64,000 bases of DNA from Echinostoma caproni (taxonomy: Eukaryota; Platyhelminthes; Trematoda; Plagiorchiida; Echinostomatidae), in assembly GCA_900618425.1 (NCBI GenBank), contig UZAN01039453.1, forward strand, positions 11,452 through 75,451. The letters run 5' to 3'. Below the pieces are notes generated by a model. The model saw only the letters and a program-made list of their open reading frames with translations, searched no databases and was not told where the DNA came from. Below, in pieces: positions 23,240-34,928 of the stretch (positions are counted from its first letter, which is position 1; every line of letters begins with the position of its first letter). The translations under genes and the position numbers were made by a program.

Positions 23240-25190
23240 AGACATTTATGGGCACAGTTCCGGGGTATAATGTTTAATACACATGACTTGGGCTATGACC
23301 AACGTACGCATTCTAGCAGATTTAGTCCGGTTCGGGGGAGCCTGAGAAGTAACACGGAGTGCCTCACTTGAGTAAACACGTTGGTCTAAGAATTGATAGA
23401 TCCCAAACCACCTTAACTTAGTTAGCATGGCTAGATAACTGCCGTGAAGAACGACTGATGTGCGGTGATTCACAAGAGCATCTGAACGAATAAATAATCA
23501 TTGAAGCGGTCAACATCGGTAGTTTATCTTTATTCTGTATCGTTATCATTGGCGAACTTTTGCGAGAGCAGCGTAGGTGGATGGCGTTGAATATGGTTTT
23601 AGAGCTGCATTCAGTCATCTTTTGAGGGTTCTGGAAGCAACCTTGCACTTAGCGTGTACTTTTGTTGTATGTTATGTCAGATTTGTTTGAATAAAACGTT
23701 GGAGATGAACACGGGTTTATCTTCCAATACTTCTTGCGAGCAGATTCACTGAGCTCTCGATAACAAGCATTGTATCAGTTTCCTCTTCAGCTTATTCGGA
23801 AAATAACAGCGAAAAATCATGTTTTGGTCACTCCATTTTTCCTCATATTACACTATACGTTATGAAGATCCATCACGTCTTCTAATGAGGAGTAAATCGA
23901 GAAACGGTATTCAATCATCTGGTCCCATTTTATTTGTAAATTGTATAGCTTGTGTGTAGAACTGAACTTTTCTTGCGGTTAATCCAGTCCGCAGTTAGAA
24001 TCAGCTATGCAAAATTATGCCGCCTACAAACCAAGACTATTATTGAGGACTATCCATGGTGCTTTACAACTGCCGAAAAATAATTCCATTACTACTCCAT
24101 CGTTTTGTCGATAGATCGTTCCGTTGACAAGAAACTGAACTTTATATGGACACTGAAATAGGAGTTCGCGTACCGCTTTTGTAATCATCCCCAAATTGGT
24201 GTCGTTATCATTAAGATGTTTTATGATGAATTGTATGCTTTCGGCTAAGGTCACATCTGTGAAAGGTGAATTGATATCCAGGACTAGCATCACTTTATCT
24301 GACACATCTATATCTCGTATTGCCTCAATAAACTGAGACGTAACGTCAACTTTATGTACCGATAACCGTTTCCTTTTAGGTTCAAGGATTTCAATGAATC
24401 AATGAGTAACAGCATTGCATGGAGAATTTGTCATTGATATGATAGAACCAATGTAAACTTGAGCTTTACAGAATTTGTCACACCTTATAGCCGCGGAAAT
24501 GCATTAGCTGGCAGGTCTTATGCGTTCATATAGCTCACTGCTTCTGTAATCTTATTGAACGAGTTGTTTTAATATCCCCGTGATTTATTGTTCAGTCTGG
24601 TGTGTTTTGTCCTCTTTTGTCGGTATGGTTGTATAATTGTCATTTTACGATATGAAAGCTAGTACTTCGTCAGTATATTCCTTAATGCCCATGAAAACAA
24701 TCCCGCTTCCTTTATCTGGGAGGATGAATATTGCATCTCTGATACGGATCTGTTCACACAGTGCCTCAATGTGTTTTGGGATAACGGAGACAGTTGCGTG
24801 GGTTTGAACTCTGTGCTATAAATATCTAGCATTAGCTACAGTTAATTTGAAAGCCTCCATCTCTTTGAACCAACTAGACACTAAATCCCATGCCTGACTC
24901 ATTAGGTTTTCGACTTGTGCCTCCAAATCTGCGAACTCATTGTTACTATGGTCTGATAAATCGACGCCACTCAACACACCATTTTAGAGATAGTTAACGA
25001 GGCGTACAGCACAATTAGGGAAGCGTAATCAATGTAACTGTGAGGAATGTTAAGACAATTGGAAAAATCCTTAGGGGTCAAAATGATACCACGGTTGAAA
25101 TATATGGCCAATTCGTCGTGTTGAATTACACGTGTCCGCCTCTCTCCGGAGCAGTACTGCCACTTCAATCGAATGTTTATATTCATCCCA
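23240..25190 (-). mobile_element. Penelope-like element (PLE), degenerate copy 1
   Basis: Read on the minus strand from 25190 down. A segment at about 24740-24640 reads ILPDKGSGIVFMGIKEYTDE, the conserved DKG-type box at the start of PLE reverse transcriptase. Then comes a reverse transcriptase core at 24340-24024 (VMLVLDINSPFTDVTLAES, QFLVNGTIYRQNDGVVM), and a degenerate GIY-YIG endonuclease region with its C-terminal tail at 23648-23246 (NKDKLPMLTASMIIYSFRC, then HYTPELCP). It aligns segment by segment with the better copy at 62-63 kb. The GIY-YIG YVG motif has become HIS, the reverse transcriptase stops before its YxDD box, and frames are broken. It is inactive. PLEs normally retrotranspose using this reverse transcriptase plus endonuclease pair. 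Confidence 0.8.
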
Positions 25191-25244
25191 GGATTCAGGC
25201 GACTCTATTCAAAGGAACATTTACATTAGATGGAAATGTTTATG

Positions 25245-25400
25245 ACAACCGACAAGGAGCGCTGGACAGCTGTTTTACTCTGTTTGGGACTCGTCAGCAG
25301 TGCGTATCTTTTGTGGTTCTGTCTGGACTTGAACCCACCCTCAATAACATTAAGAGTATCTGGTGCCCCTTAACAATCGAATGGGTTAATCCAAACTGGC
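25245..25400 (-). mobile_element. tRNA-derived SINE with hammerhead motif, copy C
   Basis: On the minus strand a B box GGTTCAAGTCC (25335-25325) precedes the hammerhead region 25303-25259: stem I GCACTG, core CTGACGA (an allowed CUGANGA form), a stem II segment, AAAA in place of GAAA, the mini stem III CAGCTGTC, then CAGCGC. Stem I pairs at five of six positions. The loss of G12 (CGAAA to TAAAA, a CpG-decay type change) should kill cleavage. The tail CTCCTTGTCGGTTGTC matches copy E. The tRNA-like head above 25340 is poorly conserved and its A box is not clear. Confidence 0.75.
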
Positions 25401-26544
25401 TACTGTAGTTAAAGAAGTTTCAACATTCAAGTAATTTAATCAATTACATATAAGCGAATGATGGCAGTTGATTACTCAAATACCTTTTACGTTAAAATTA
25501 TATTGATCATCAGTTCAAGAAAAGTATTGTTTATATACCGTGTTGTCAGTTAAGAAGATCTTTGCTGGTGGAACATGAACTCTCAGATATCTTGTTTAAA
25601 TCAGACTATTTAGTGCTAGCTCTTTCGAGAAAAAAGATTACTTATTTCACAGTGAAACTTGAAACGCAACTTGGAATGAATGCAGTAGACGTTTTTAATG
25701 TGGATCAATGAAATACCAAACGTATATTCTTGAACACAAAACCCAGTTCGCATCGGAGATGGAGCGGTGAGAAAAGTCTGATGGTTGGCTTTATGAACCC
25801 TATATACTGAGAACCCTATTGAAGTTCGGTTTTCCAGGCGAAGTGGTACACGTACGAATGCACAAAAGGAATTTTTAATGAGAATTCCCAATCACATCGC
25901 ATCCCGAGCGCGTCTGAGAAGAAACGAGAAATGCGAACGCCAAGTTTGCTGAAAAATGTGCCACCTACTTCTGTTTATGCTGGATGAGCAAAGGAAAAAT
26001 GTATTACAGATAATGTTGGTGTGAAACTGGACTTGGTTTGAGTCGATGAAATGCGGCCTGGAATTCATCATAAAAAGACCATCTACCGTCGGAAACAAAT
26101 GAAAAATCTGGACATTTTCATCAATCATATTATTTCGCTGAAGTTCCCAGTAATTGTTATTACAAATCTCTGAAAATAAAAGAAGGCAAAAGAACGAAAC
26201 AAAATGGGAATTATGCCACGAACCCGGATGGTGAGACATACTAATTTTGATTTAGATCTTTCACCATATCGTTCGCCATCGATACACAAAGTTATAAAGC
26301 TCTTTGAATCGTCTGACTTGTGTGGGTTTATCAAATCTAGGGCTACTATTCCGCATTTTCTATCATGAACCGGAAAAAACGCAGGCTAGTGGGCTAATCG
26401 GTAAATCTTAGCTGAGGTTTACTGTCCATTCCCAATCGGTCTGAATTCGATCTATATTTCCGACAATTACGTTATCTTTGTTCTTTTCAAAATTCACTTG
26501 ATGACGTGTGTAGCATATGCATAATCCAAAATGCGAAACGGTCC
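25401..26544. other. Unassigned DNA
   Basis: No gene or known repeat recognised. Minus-strand frames at 25616-26334 have no domain or splice support. Confidence 0.5.
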
Positions 26545-26745
26545 CATCAGCTGCCCGGTGGTCGAGTGGGTACTATGCTTGCGTTCGACATATGAGGTGC
26601 TGGGTTTGATCCCCAATTGGGTAGATGGATTCGCATTGCTGATGAGAACCAACCAGGTCGAACCAGCTATCCAATATGTGCTTCTTAGCTTACATCACAC
26701 CTCATTAACAAGACTAATTCATCATACGCACAAATTCCCAGTGTA
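26545..26745 (+). mobile_element. tRNA-derived SINE with hammerhead motif, copy A (best tRNA head)
   Basis: The head GCCCGGTGGTCGAGTGGGT contains an A box (TGGTCGAGTGG, 26559-26569). A B box GGTTTGATCCC follows at 26603-26613, a spacing typical of tRNA genes. The hammerhead region starts at 26633: stem I GCATTG, a perfect core CTGATGA (26639-26645), stem II GAACCAACCAGGTC with ACC/GGT pairing possible, GAAC in place of GAAA, then CAGCTATC. The closing stem I strand is disrupted (CAATATGTGC). The tail CTTCTTAGCTTACATCACAC is shared with the copy at 43.7 kb. It is a retroposed pol III unit and not a gene. The overlapping 71-codon frame is chance. Confidence 0.8.
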
Positions 26746-27468
26746 ATCAGAACCTATGGATATTTTATTGAATCTTTGTGATCTGTAATTCAATTGGTAA
26801 ATGTTTAGCGTCTTACTCGGCATGCAGGTCTAGCTACTCTGCAGCGTGATGTTGCAAATCTACCCCATCGTTGTGAAATAAACGATCTATGGATAGAACT
26901 CACTGTGATGCTAATGGAATAGTCTGAGATTTGCTGCACATAGATATATAGATATATTTTCTGCTTACAGCAACTGCAAATTTTATTTTCACCATATTTT
27001 GATTAGCCTGTCGTTATCTGAAGAATAGCATTTTACCAATAATAAGCACTCTCTGTTCCCATTGACTTTCCGATCATTTATGACAGTCGGTTATCCAATG
27101 AATCTCTGCTGACAGTTTTGGATACTGCCCACAGATTATCCCTTGCGTACCTTCCACGCCGGAAAAGATACAATCCTGTTTGAAGGAGATGAGATTTCTC
27201 AGTAACTGCCTAACATATATTGAAATCGCCCTCATCGTAGCTTTGTATTTATCACCGAAGGACGACCACTAGAAGAAACACGGTGTCATATACTGAATAT
27301 AGATGGAGATCAACTGGAATCATTCAGACTTGCACTTGGGAGTTATGAGAGTAATTATCAATGAGTACACTACCTTTTTCGTAATTTGTTCTGTTGTGAA
27401 GGATACTTAAATCACTTTCACCAACAATAGGATGAGTTAGTTTTCAGGACTTAGCGATTAGATATACA
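26746..27468. other. Unassigned DNA
   Basis: No gene or repeat recognised apart from a short ATAG run near 26940. Confidence 0.5.
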
Positions 27469-27969
27469 GTGCGATTGCTTCATCGTTTCACATAGTTTTG
27501 TCCCTCTCACCCGAGACATTAAACAGTTACATCCCCTCTGACACCCTCTACGATCCGATTGGATCATTTTCCGCGATTTGCTTAACTTGACTCCTTAACT
27601 CTGGAGCATCGCCCCACTACCGTTACTCACCTCTGATGTTTGACCAACAGTTAAGCAGTGCCGGGGTCTTAAATTATTCCCCTCCCCCTATGCGGGCCCG
27701 ATCGATCGGTTCGACCGTACAGCTGCCACAAGGGACGTGATGCATATCCGGTTAACGCGAGCGAGAGGTCATGAATAGATTGCAGTTGACAACAAGAGCA
27801 TCACAAACATGACGAACCGGTGATCCGACAGTCTCGTGTCTGGTCAAAGGGTCAAGTTGCGCAAATCGCGGAAAGTGATCCAATCAGATCACTGCGTCAG
27901 AAGCTGTGTAATTTTTTAAGTTAACGGGTGAGAGGGACAAGATGATGTGAAACGACGGAGCAATCACAT
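27469..27969. mobile_element. MITE/foldback element with about 130-bp inverted arms
   Basis: The left arm 27469-27600 and the reverse complement of the right arm 27841-27969 align along their whole length at roughly 75-80 percent by eye. Anchors include CGTTTCACAT, TTGTCCCTCTCACCCG, GATTGGATCA, TTTCCGCGATTTGC and AACTTGAC. The 240-bp centre is GC-richer and non-coding. No transposase frame is present, so this would be a non-autonomous DNA element mobilised in trans, or a foldback. A TA dinucleotide precedes CAGTGCGATTG on the left, but I cannot define the target duplication. Transcribed, it would form a long hairpin. Confidence 0.75.
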
Positions 27970-29099
27970 TTCATTTAAGAAGATAACCATAGACTGATGC
28001 GATTTGATGAAATGGTTTGAGGTCCCTGGATGAAAACAGACCGATGAAGACTAGAAATGATCTCCTGTATACCTTTTCAAATTCGAACCAACACGTTGTA
28101 AATTCAAACGAGTGCGTCGCCAAAGGAAGTCGGTTTGTTAGATCGGCGAAGCAGTGTGCTGGACTTAAAGCAATTAAACTGACTACAAACCGATAAACAC
28201 AAATGGTGATGCAACTGCAAACAACAGCTAAAGCAAAATTAGTTATGCTTGCTCGGACATTGACGTTAGCTCAATCACAAAAGTCCCCCCAGTAACTACA
28301 ATCAGGAATGATTCAAATACTTGTGGTTTGCTCCACGCGATGCACTTTTCATCACGTGGAGCATGCGTTTGTTCGTTACGAAACCCTAGTCGCAGCTAAA
28401 GAGTTGATAATTCGTGCCATGGTGACAAAATCGTTACAGTGGTACTTGTCGACATTTATGCTTCAGCAATGCGACCGGTTTCCCCATCTATCCTGACCGA
28501 CCGAGGTCTATTACCATCGATTGCGTTCATTCTCGTTTAGGGCACCCCTGATCAACGGTCAAAATATAATGTTCCCGAAGCGAAGGCTAGTCAGGCCGCA
28601 TCCCGTCCCAAGGAACCTCCATCTTCGCTCAGTAATTCACTGGCAACTTTCCTTAATCAGACTTGGTGGGCGTTGTGGTAAACCCGTTCAAAAAGATAAG
28701 GTGTAGCAGGAGATGCACTGGTTACGTTGTGGGATTTCTAGTAGCTTAAGATTGGTGAATTCCTTTGGTGATGTGGTTTTTGGTAACATGGGATAACTGC
28801 AGTGTTTTGCATTTGCCAGACTGAAGAAGTATACTTTTGAGTCACGGAGAAAAACACAAAAGGCAACCTTATTAATTGAATTATTGAATAATCTGAGGGC
28901 ATTTGCTACAATGTGATATATAAAAATGATATATAAAATAGCACTAAACGTTTTTCTTTGTATCTGCAACTTAAAAAAGCGTCTGGTAGCAATTAGATGG
29001 AAGTTCAACCAACAAGAATAATTGAAACCTGGTTTTCTTTAACCTTGACCATGGCTGGAACAAACAAAGATGGATACGCACAAGATATCGAAGGATAAG
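27970..29099. other. Unassigned DNA
   Basis: No gene recognised. Frames at 28308-28706 (+) and 28688-29008 (-) have no domain or splice support. Confidence 0.5.
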
Positions 29100-29480
29100 A
29101 CCCAAAGAATAGAACATGAAATTAAACGTAGGTGACCTGTTTTGGTGGGTTCAAGCAAGACACGACGAGGCTTCTGGACATTTCGCAGTTATCCATGAAG
29201 TGACTAGCGCAGAAAAAATGAAAACATATCTCAGTTCAATCGTGATCTGTATGGGAAATCTTCCGTGTCATGCTGCGCGACGCGATCAGAATCCCCCGCA
29301 ACACAAACAACACCAAGTTTCTGAAATACGCCGAGGTACAAGCCATTAAAAATTACCATCCCAAACTGTGTAAACAGTGTGAATGGCTTATCACTCTGGC
29401 GCTACCTTGGAAACAAATGTGTTTGATGAGTAATTTTGATTGCAATCATTCTCCACCCATGAATTTGTTATTTACTGACG
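29100..29480 (+). mobile_element. Penelope-like element, C-terminal fragment 2
   Basis: The frame ending near 29470 reads IPRNTNNTKFLKYAEVQAIK followed by PKLCKQCEWLITLALPW. This matches the tail of the PLE endonuclease ORF at 62 kb (YRVSPHPS...ATAEAISIRLMKPELCAQ...ALKLPWP) in order and spacing. A weaker match to the preceding H-L-A-E segment lies at 29160-29215. Only the C-terminus is present, with a scaffold gap 100 bp downstream. Confidence 0.6.
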
Positions 29481-29600
29481 AAATATTAATGATCACATAG
29501 ACTGCAGTATGCACGGGTACAAATGCAGCGAAATAATCCAGGATACACGGTACTAACCTGAGTTTGGCTTCTTGATTCCAATTCGTTGCGGCGAAACTAT

Positions 29601-30032
29601 NNNNNNNNNNNNNNNNNNNNNNNNNNNNNNNNNNNNNNNNNNNNNNNNNNNNNNNNNNNNNNNNNNNNNNNNNNNNNNNNNNNNNNNNNNNNNNNNNNNN
29701 NNNNNNNNNNNNNNNNNNNNNNNNNNNNNNNNNNNNNNNNNNNNNNNNNNNNNNNNNNNNNNNNNNNNNNNNNNNNNNNNNNNNNNNNNNNNNNNNNNNN
29801 NNNNNNNNNNNNNNNNNNNNNNNNNNNNNNNNNNNNNNNNNNNNNNNNNNNNNNNNNNNNNNNNNNNNNNNNNNNNNNNNNNNNNNNNNNNNNNNNNNNN
29901 NNNNNNNNNNNNNNNNNNNNNNNNNNNNNNNNNNNNNNNNNNNNNNNNNNNNNNNNNNNNNNNNNNNNNNNNNNNNNNNNNNNNNNNNNNNNNNNNNNNN
30001 NNNNNNNNNNNNNNNNNNNNNNNNNNNNNNNN
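29601..30032. other. Scaffold gap (432 N)
   Basis: Run of N. The flanks do not repeat each other, so the missing sequence may be real. Confidence 0.99.
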
Positions 30033-30177
30033 CATGGTGTGAATGAGAAGCTCTCATAATGCCAAAACTCATTTAAGCTCAAGACATTAATACATGGTGC
30101 CCTGTCATGCGTTTGCCCGACCGAATCCGTGACCACCATCCCAAAGTCAGAATACAGGAGCGATTAGGTCACTTAAT

Positions 30178-31757
30178 TTCTTTTATTACACAAAGTAAAT
30201 TACAGTAAACGGGGAAATCCCCATGAGCAAATAGCATACTATAGGGAGAGAGTAAGGGTATGTTCACGTAAGGTCCAGTTTATTCATTCTGCGTTTAATA
30301 AGTGTAAGAGTGTAAGTTGCGGAGAAAACAACAAGGGGGAGGGTGTTCCACGGTTTGGGAGTTCAGGGAAGAAAGAAGATTGGATTGGAGAGGTACGACA
30401 TCTGAGAACAGAAACCTGATAAGGATGCCTAGATGACTGTGTACGGGATGGACGAGTAAAAGTTGAAGGAAGAGGAACTGGCGAGGCAAATTCCGAAGAA
30501 CAAAAACCAAAGTAGTAACGGTAGAACAGGGGCAACGAAGCAACTGCCGGGCGATTGGCTAGCGACTGTAGACTGGATGTTAGGGAAGAATCATTGATTG
30601 GCCGGATGGAAGAAGGGAAAGGGAAGAAGACGAAGCCCCTCCCCACAGGTGACTACAGTATTCGAGAGCAGGGTGAATTTGAGCTTTGTACAGTAGAAGA
30701 TGAGCTGGGGTGAAAAAAAGTCCGGCACGAAATAGAAATCTAACCTTGCGCGCAATACGAGAATCAAGCTTAGCTATAAAAGGGGACCAGCGTAAAGAAG
30801 AAGTTATAGGTATTCCAGAAGGGAAACAGAGTCTATCGAACGCAGTTGGGTGGAAACAAAACCTAATTGAGGGGAGAACGAATGATGTTTTAGAGAAATT
30901 GAAAGAAGAGGTGTTTTAGAACTATTGAACGAAACCTGGTTTGCAATGCCCCAGGAGGATATGTGTTCGGGATCTGAGTCCAGTGACATATTACTGTGCT
31001 ACGGTCACCATCGATGTTGGTTTGGGCACGGCGAGTAGTGCTTTTAGGAGAGGGAGCAGTGGAGGGTGGCGTCATCAGCAAAAGAATGGATGGGGTTAGT
31101 AGTTTGGTAAAGGAGATCACTGATAAATAGAAGGAAGAGGGTGGGTGGAAGTACTGAACCTTGGGGAACACCAGCGATCACAGGGAATGGCTGAGATAGA
31201 ACCCCATCAACTCGGACGTAGATGGTTTGCTTACTAAGGAAACTTGATAAACACGCTACGAGCGCTGGAGCGAACCTGAACATGGGTAGTTTCGCCAGCA
31301 GACCATGGTGACAAACTCAGTCGTAGGCCTTTGAGATGTCAAGCGAGACCAAGTGTGTTTCACCGTGGTTATCGAGTGGAGCTGACCAGGGTTGAGAGAC
31401 AAGAGCCAGAAGATCACCGGTGGAGCGAAGCGGTCGAAAGCCATACTGGTGGTCGCTCATTAATTCTTCGCGTTCAAGGAACATGCGTAGCTGGTCAGAA
31501 ATAATAGATTCAAATACTTTCGGAAAAACAGATGTGAGGGAAATGGGTCGATAGTTGTTGGGGTTAGAAAGTTGGCCACATTTGGGAATGGGAAAACTCA
31601 CGGCGTGTTTCCAGGGGATTGGAAAGGAAGAAAGTTGGAGGGAAACACGGAAAAGACGACGTAAAACAGGGGCCAGCTCGGGAACACACATTTTGAGGAC
31701 GATGGGTGGCATACCGTCCGGACCGAGTGGTTTGTTTGCGTTTGGAGAGCACAATGT
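30178..31757 (-). mobile_element. Jockey-type LINE, 5' truncated, ends in AATAAA-containing 3' UTR
   Basis: On the minus strand the element starts inside reverse transcriptase at 31757 (NKPLGPDGMPPIVLK). It runs through the SPF..NYRPISLTSVFPKVFE and DHQYGFRPLRSTGDLLA motifs, the GVPQGSVLPPTLFLLFISD box and FADDATLH (about 31070), then a C-terminal region to about 30283, which includes FYRYYFGFCSSE and HPYQVSVLRCRT. The 3' UTR ends near 30180 with AATAAAAGAAATT. The truncated 5' end abuts a PLE fragment of opposite orientation at 31758. Stops and frameshifts are moderate, and the catalytic FADD is intact. It is distinct in sequence from the CR1-like copies at 9-12 and 20-21 kb. Confidence 0.85.
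31044..31754 (-). pseudogene. LINE reverse transcriptase domain (jockey-like)
   Basis: Two frames cover the polymerase, 31754-31317 (145 codons) and 31283-31044 (79 codons). The break lies just after the first catalytic aspartate region, LVSLDISKAYD followed by a stop. The first frame carries GPDG, the RPIS box and the GFR..ST box. The second carries GVPQGSVLPPTLF and the catalytic FADD. All catalytic aspartates remain, but the frame break separates them, so no intact enzyme is made from this copy. Sequence features such as STGDLLA...VSLDISKAYDRV resemble jockey-clade LINEs common in arthropods. I cannot rank relatives without a search. Confidence 0.85.
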
Positions 31758-31975
31758 TTGGCGGGTGTCTCACACCTGGCTGAAATGAATCACACTGCAA
31801 ATTTGACTAAGGCATGCCGATCGCTGTATAGGGTTTGCTTTCGGCAATCAATGCAAGTTCACTATCGAATGCTTGCCACAGCGGAATCAGAGGGAATTCA
31901 TCTACATAGCCCTCCTTTGTGTAATGGAAAACATATTTGTAGACACTTGGGCTTCTCTTGCACACCGCATGCTCA
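31758..31975 (+). mobile_element. Penelope-like element, C-terminal fragment 3
   Basis: The plus-strand frame reads VSHLAEMNHTANL, then SLYRVCFRQ, MLATAESEGIHLHSPPLC and HLGF. These match the PLE ORF at 62 kb (AHLAETGHLIDM, IIYRVSPHP, KLATAEAISIRLMKPELC) in order. It is a short degenerate end with no catalytic part, starting exactly where the LINE ends. Confidence 0.6.
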
Positions 31976-34883
31976 ACTCATTACCCCACTAGTCACCACA
32001 ATATAATAACCTAACAAAGAATTATTTGATCATCGAGAATCCCATATCGGGTTCAAAATCATCAGATCAAAATATTTTACAATTGAATTTTCCCTCGCCC
32101 AATAAATAAATTTTTTTCTAGTTTAGCACTGACATGGTATTTCATAATAAGTAGAATATGAATGAATCGACAAAATTTCCATGGAAGCACATGAACGATT
32201 TCGCGATTCTTGCCACTCGTCAGGCATGGGTATTGGGTAATTTCGACCATTGTGATATGCCTAAGAATCATTGGAAACGACCTTGTTCACCTCTCTCTGT
32301 TCTTATTAAACTGTGCTGTGTTGGACTGTCTAAACGTATAAACATTTAAAAATAAACATACATGAACATTTACATAAATTGACTGCATGATGAACCGATC
32401 TGATAAGCCCTTTCCTTAAAACTTTTACGAGTTGTTTACATCTGTTTATAAGGCGAGTACCTCCATATTGCTGTTGGAAATCTCTCAGATTAGTGCCCTC
32501 ATGTACTGCATCGCCACAAAACGGTGGATATAGTATGCTTTCCTGCCCGCATATACTTCCGGCGTATATTAGCTAAGGAGACCTATCTTAACCGTGCAAA
32601 GACCACAAATGGTGCCACAACTTGGGAGGGGGGGTCCGTTTTCAGTGTTAAGCGCAGAGATGGTTTTATGGTTCTCGTGCAAATAAGTGGGACTATTGGA
32701 GATATCATTCTCTCTAACAGCGAAATCCATTTCATATAGGATAAGACACTTTCTGATGTGACTATCCAGTGCATCATTTTGCAGTTTACTCAAAAGGAAA
32801 TCAGCCAGAAGTGAAACTGGGAGAATCACATCGCCATCTCATCTGCACTTTCCTAAGTCACACCACTGAACTGAGAATTCACGTCATACTTACATATTTG
32901 AAGTTGTCTGTGAGGATTTTCAATTGGTAAACCAAAGTTCATGCATTGCTGTTCACTCTGCGTTTAGATGTGATCAGTAGTTCAAAAAGTTACGTCAGTA
33001 AAAGGAAAGATCGCATCCAGAGGGAGTATTTGCTTTCCCCAATTAATAATACAACAAAGTCTACGAATGATAATGCATCACACAGGTCGATTCCTTTATG
33101 ATACCCTGTAACGTTTGAGCTAGCTACTTTGATATAACTTTTTTCACTTTGTCTTCCTTCGTTGAATAAATGATGATAAAATTTTCCGGAACGTCGAAAC
33201 GACCAATCCAAGGGTTGCCTTACGTGGGATTTCAGGCGGTGGTGGTGTTGATTTGAAAACATTCTCCGGGGTCATAATTTTTTGACGTTACCCCCGAGCC
33301 ACCCCCGCCCATGATATGATGTAATGTACATGTCTGGAATCAGAACACCTCGTGTTTTAGTTTAGGTTTGTGTTCCGATTGCAATGGCTTTTTCAAAATT
33401 GTTGGAGCGAAGACATAAACCTTCTTTAATTTCCTAAGGCCTTCAACCAGTCCTTTCTTGATGGCAAGCATAATACATTTCACCCATATTTTTCTTTTTT
33501 AAATTATGCAACATATTGTAAAAGCCGTTTCATTTTTTACACAATCCGCCTGGGGAAGTGTAGTTGATGTCGGAACTTTGTCAAACCCCTGAAGGATATG
33601 GTCTTGTTCTATCTGAAAACTCACCAGTCTATCATAATGTTTCCTAGAACTCTACTATTAATATTGAGTTACATATTGATAACATCTAGTGATCAACTGA
33701 GTTTTCAAATTTTTCGAATTCCAATCTGACAGCTGCAATAGATTCAAAGTTGACCGGATCTTTTAACTGAAACTGAAAATCTGGCTGTTCAATTGTATCA
33801 TTAGGGCATAACAATTTAAGTCCTAGGGGTTAAAACTTAGTTGTCAACCTCCTGAAATCAATGGAAAGCTGTCTACATACAAGTCCATATATTTAGGGAA
33901 ATGTGCATCCCATATGCTTATGGTGGCCCGGGGGCAAAGTTTGCCCTTATTAATGAGTGCTGAACTTATCTAGTGAATAAAGCACAGAAAATAAGGTTTT
34001 TTGATCACTGTGAACTCTGCATATCACCCGCGGGTGTATTCCGGTATCACAAAAATGTATGCATAGTAGTACAACCTAAAATATATTTTAAACTTTCGTA
34101 ACCAAATTATATGTGCCCCCGCGAAGTTTTCCAAATAAGGTGATAGGCTTTCGGGGTTTATGCCAAAATTCAGTTGTGAATAGATCTAATCGGTTTTTAG
34201 GTAGCAGGCAGCCTCATAACGCAAGACTATGCACCCCCAATGAGTAAGTATTTGCCAAATTAGCTGGGATTGATCACCATGAAAACTTATCCCTGCTTTC
34301 CGTTTAGTGAGATATGCATCGCTGATAAGTTTCGAGGAGAGCGAGGTTAGAATCTAGCACTTCTTGAGTGTTAGACTCACCTGACGAACGGAGGACTGGG
34401 TCACGATGAAGCCTGGATGTTTTTGAGTTTGGTTTAATCATCTGGGACTGTTCGCAAACATCCAAAACTGTGGGTTGTATGCACCGCGATCCATGTTACG
34501 CATTTCCTCAAACCGAGCAGTGCATACGTTCTTGTAATTATGAAAGTGAAACAGAGGAAAAGAATCAAAACACGGAATAGGGTTAAAATTCCATGAAGTA
34601 ACTACTTTCAGCGATTATCACTCAATACCCGGCGAAGTGAATATCAAGGTTTTCATCACATGGTTTCAGGCGGTTTCACACTTTTATACGTATGTGATAC
34701 TGACCGCAATGGACTCTAGTGTTTATTGATCTGAGCACCCAAAGCATTAACCATTTGTTCATTTGGAGCAATGGGCCACTGGCAGAACGGTTATTGCGGT
34801 ATTTGGTCAGATGTGACCACTTGTTTACCCACAGCACCGACCGTATTCGGCACTGACACTCACGGTCGCCGATGGAATTGGTG

Positions 34884-34886
<3 letters not shown>

Positions 34887-34925
<39 letters not shown>
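34887..34925. repeat. (AT)n microsatellite
   Basis: About 39 bases of uninterrupted AT repeat. Confidence 0.97.

Positions 34926-34928
<3 letters not shown>

Noticed and set aside
29446..30139. Open frames through the N-run at 29601-30032
   Set aside because: Artefact of N codons; the real flanks carry no domain.
34887..34925. AT-rich run as a promoter or origin
   Set aside because: A plain dinucleotide microsatellite, with no gene nearby to support a promoter.
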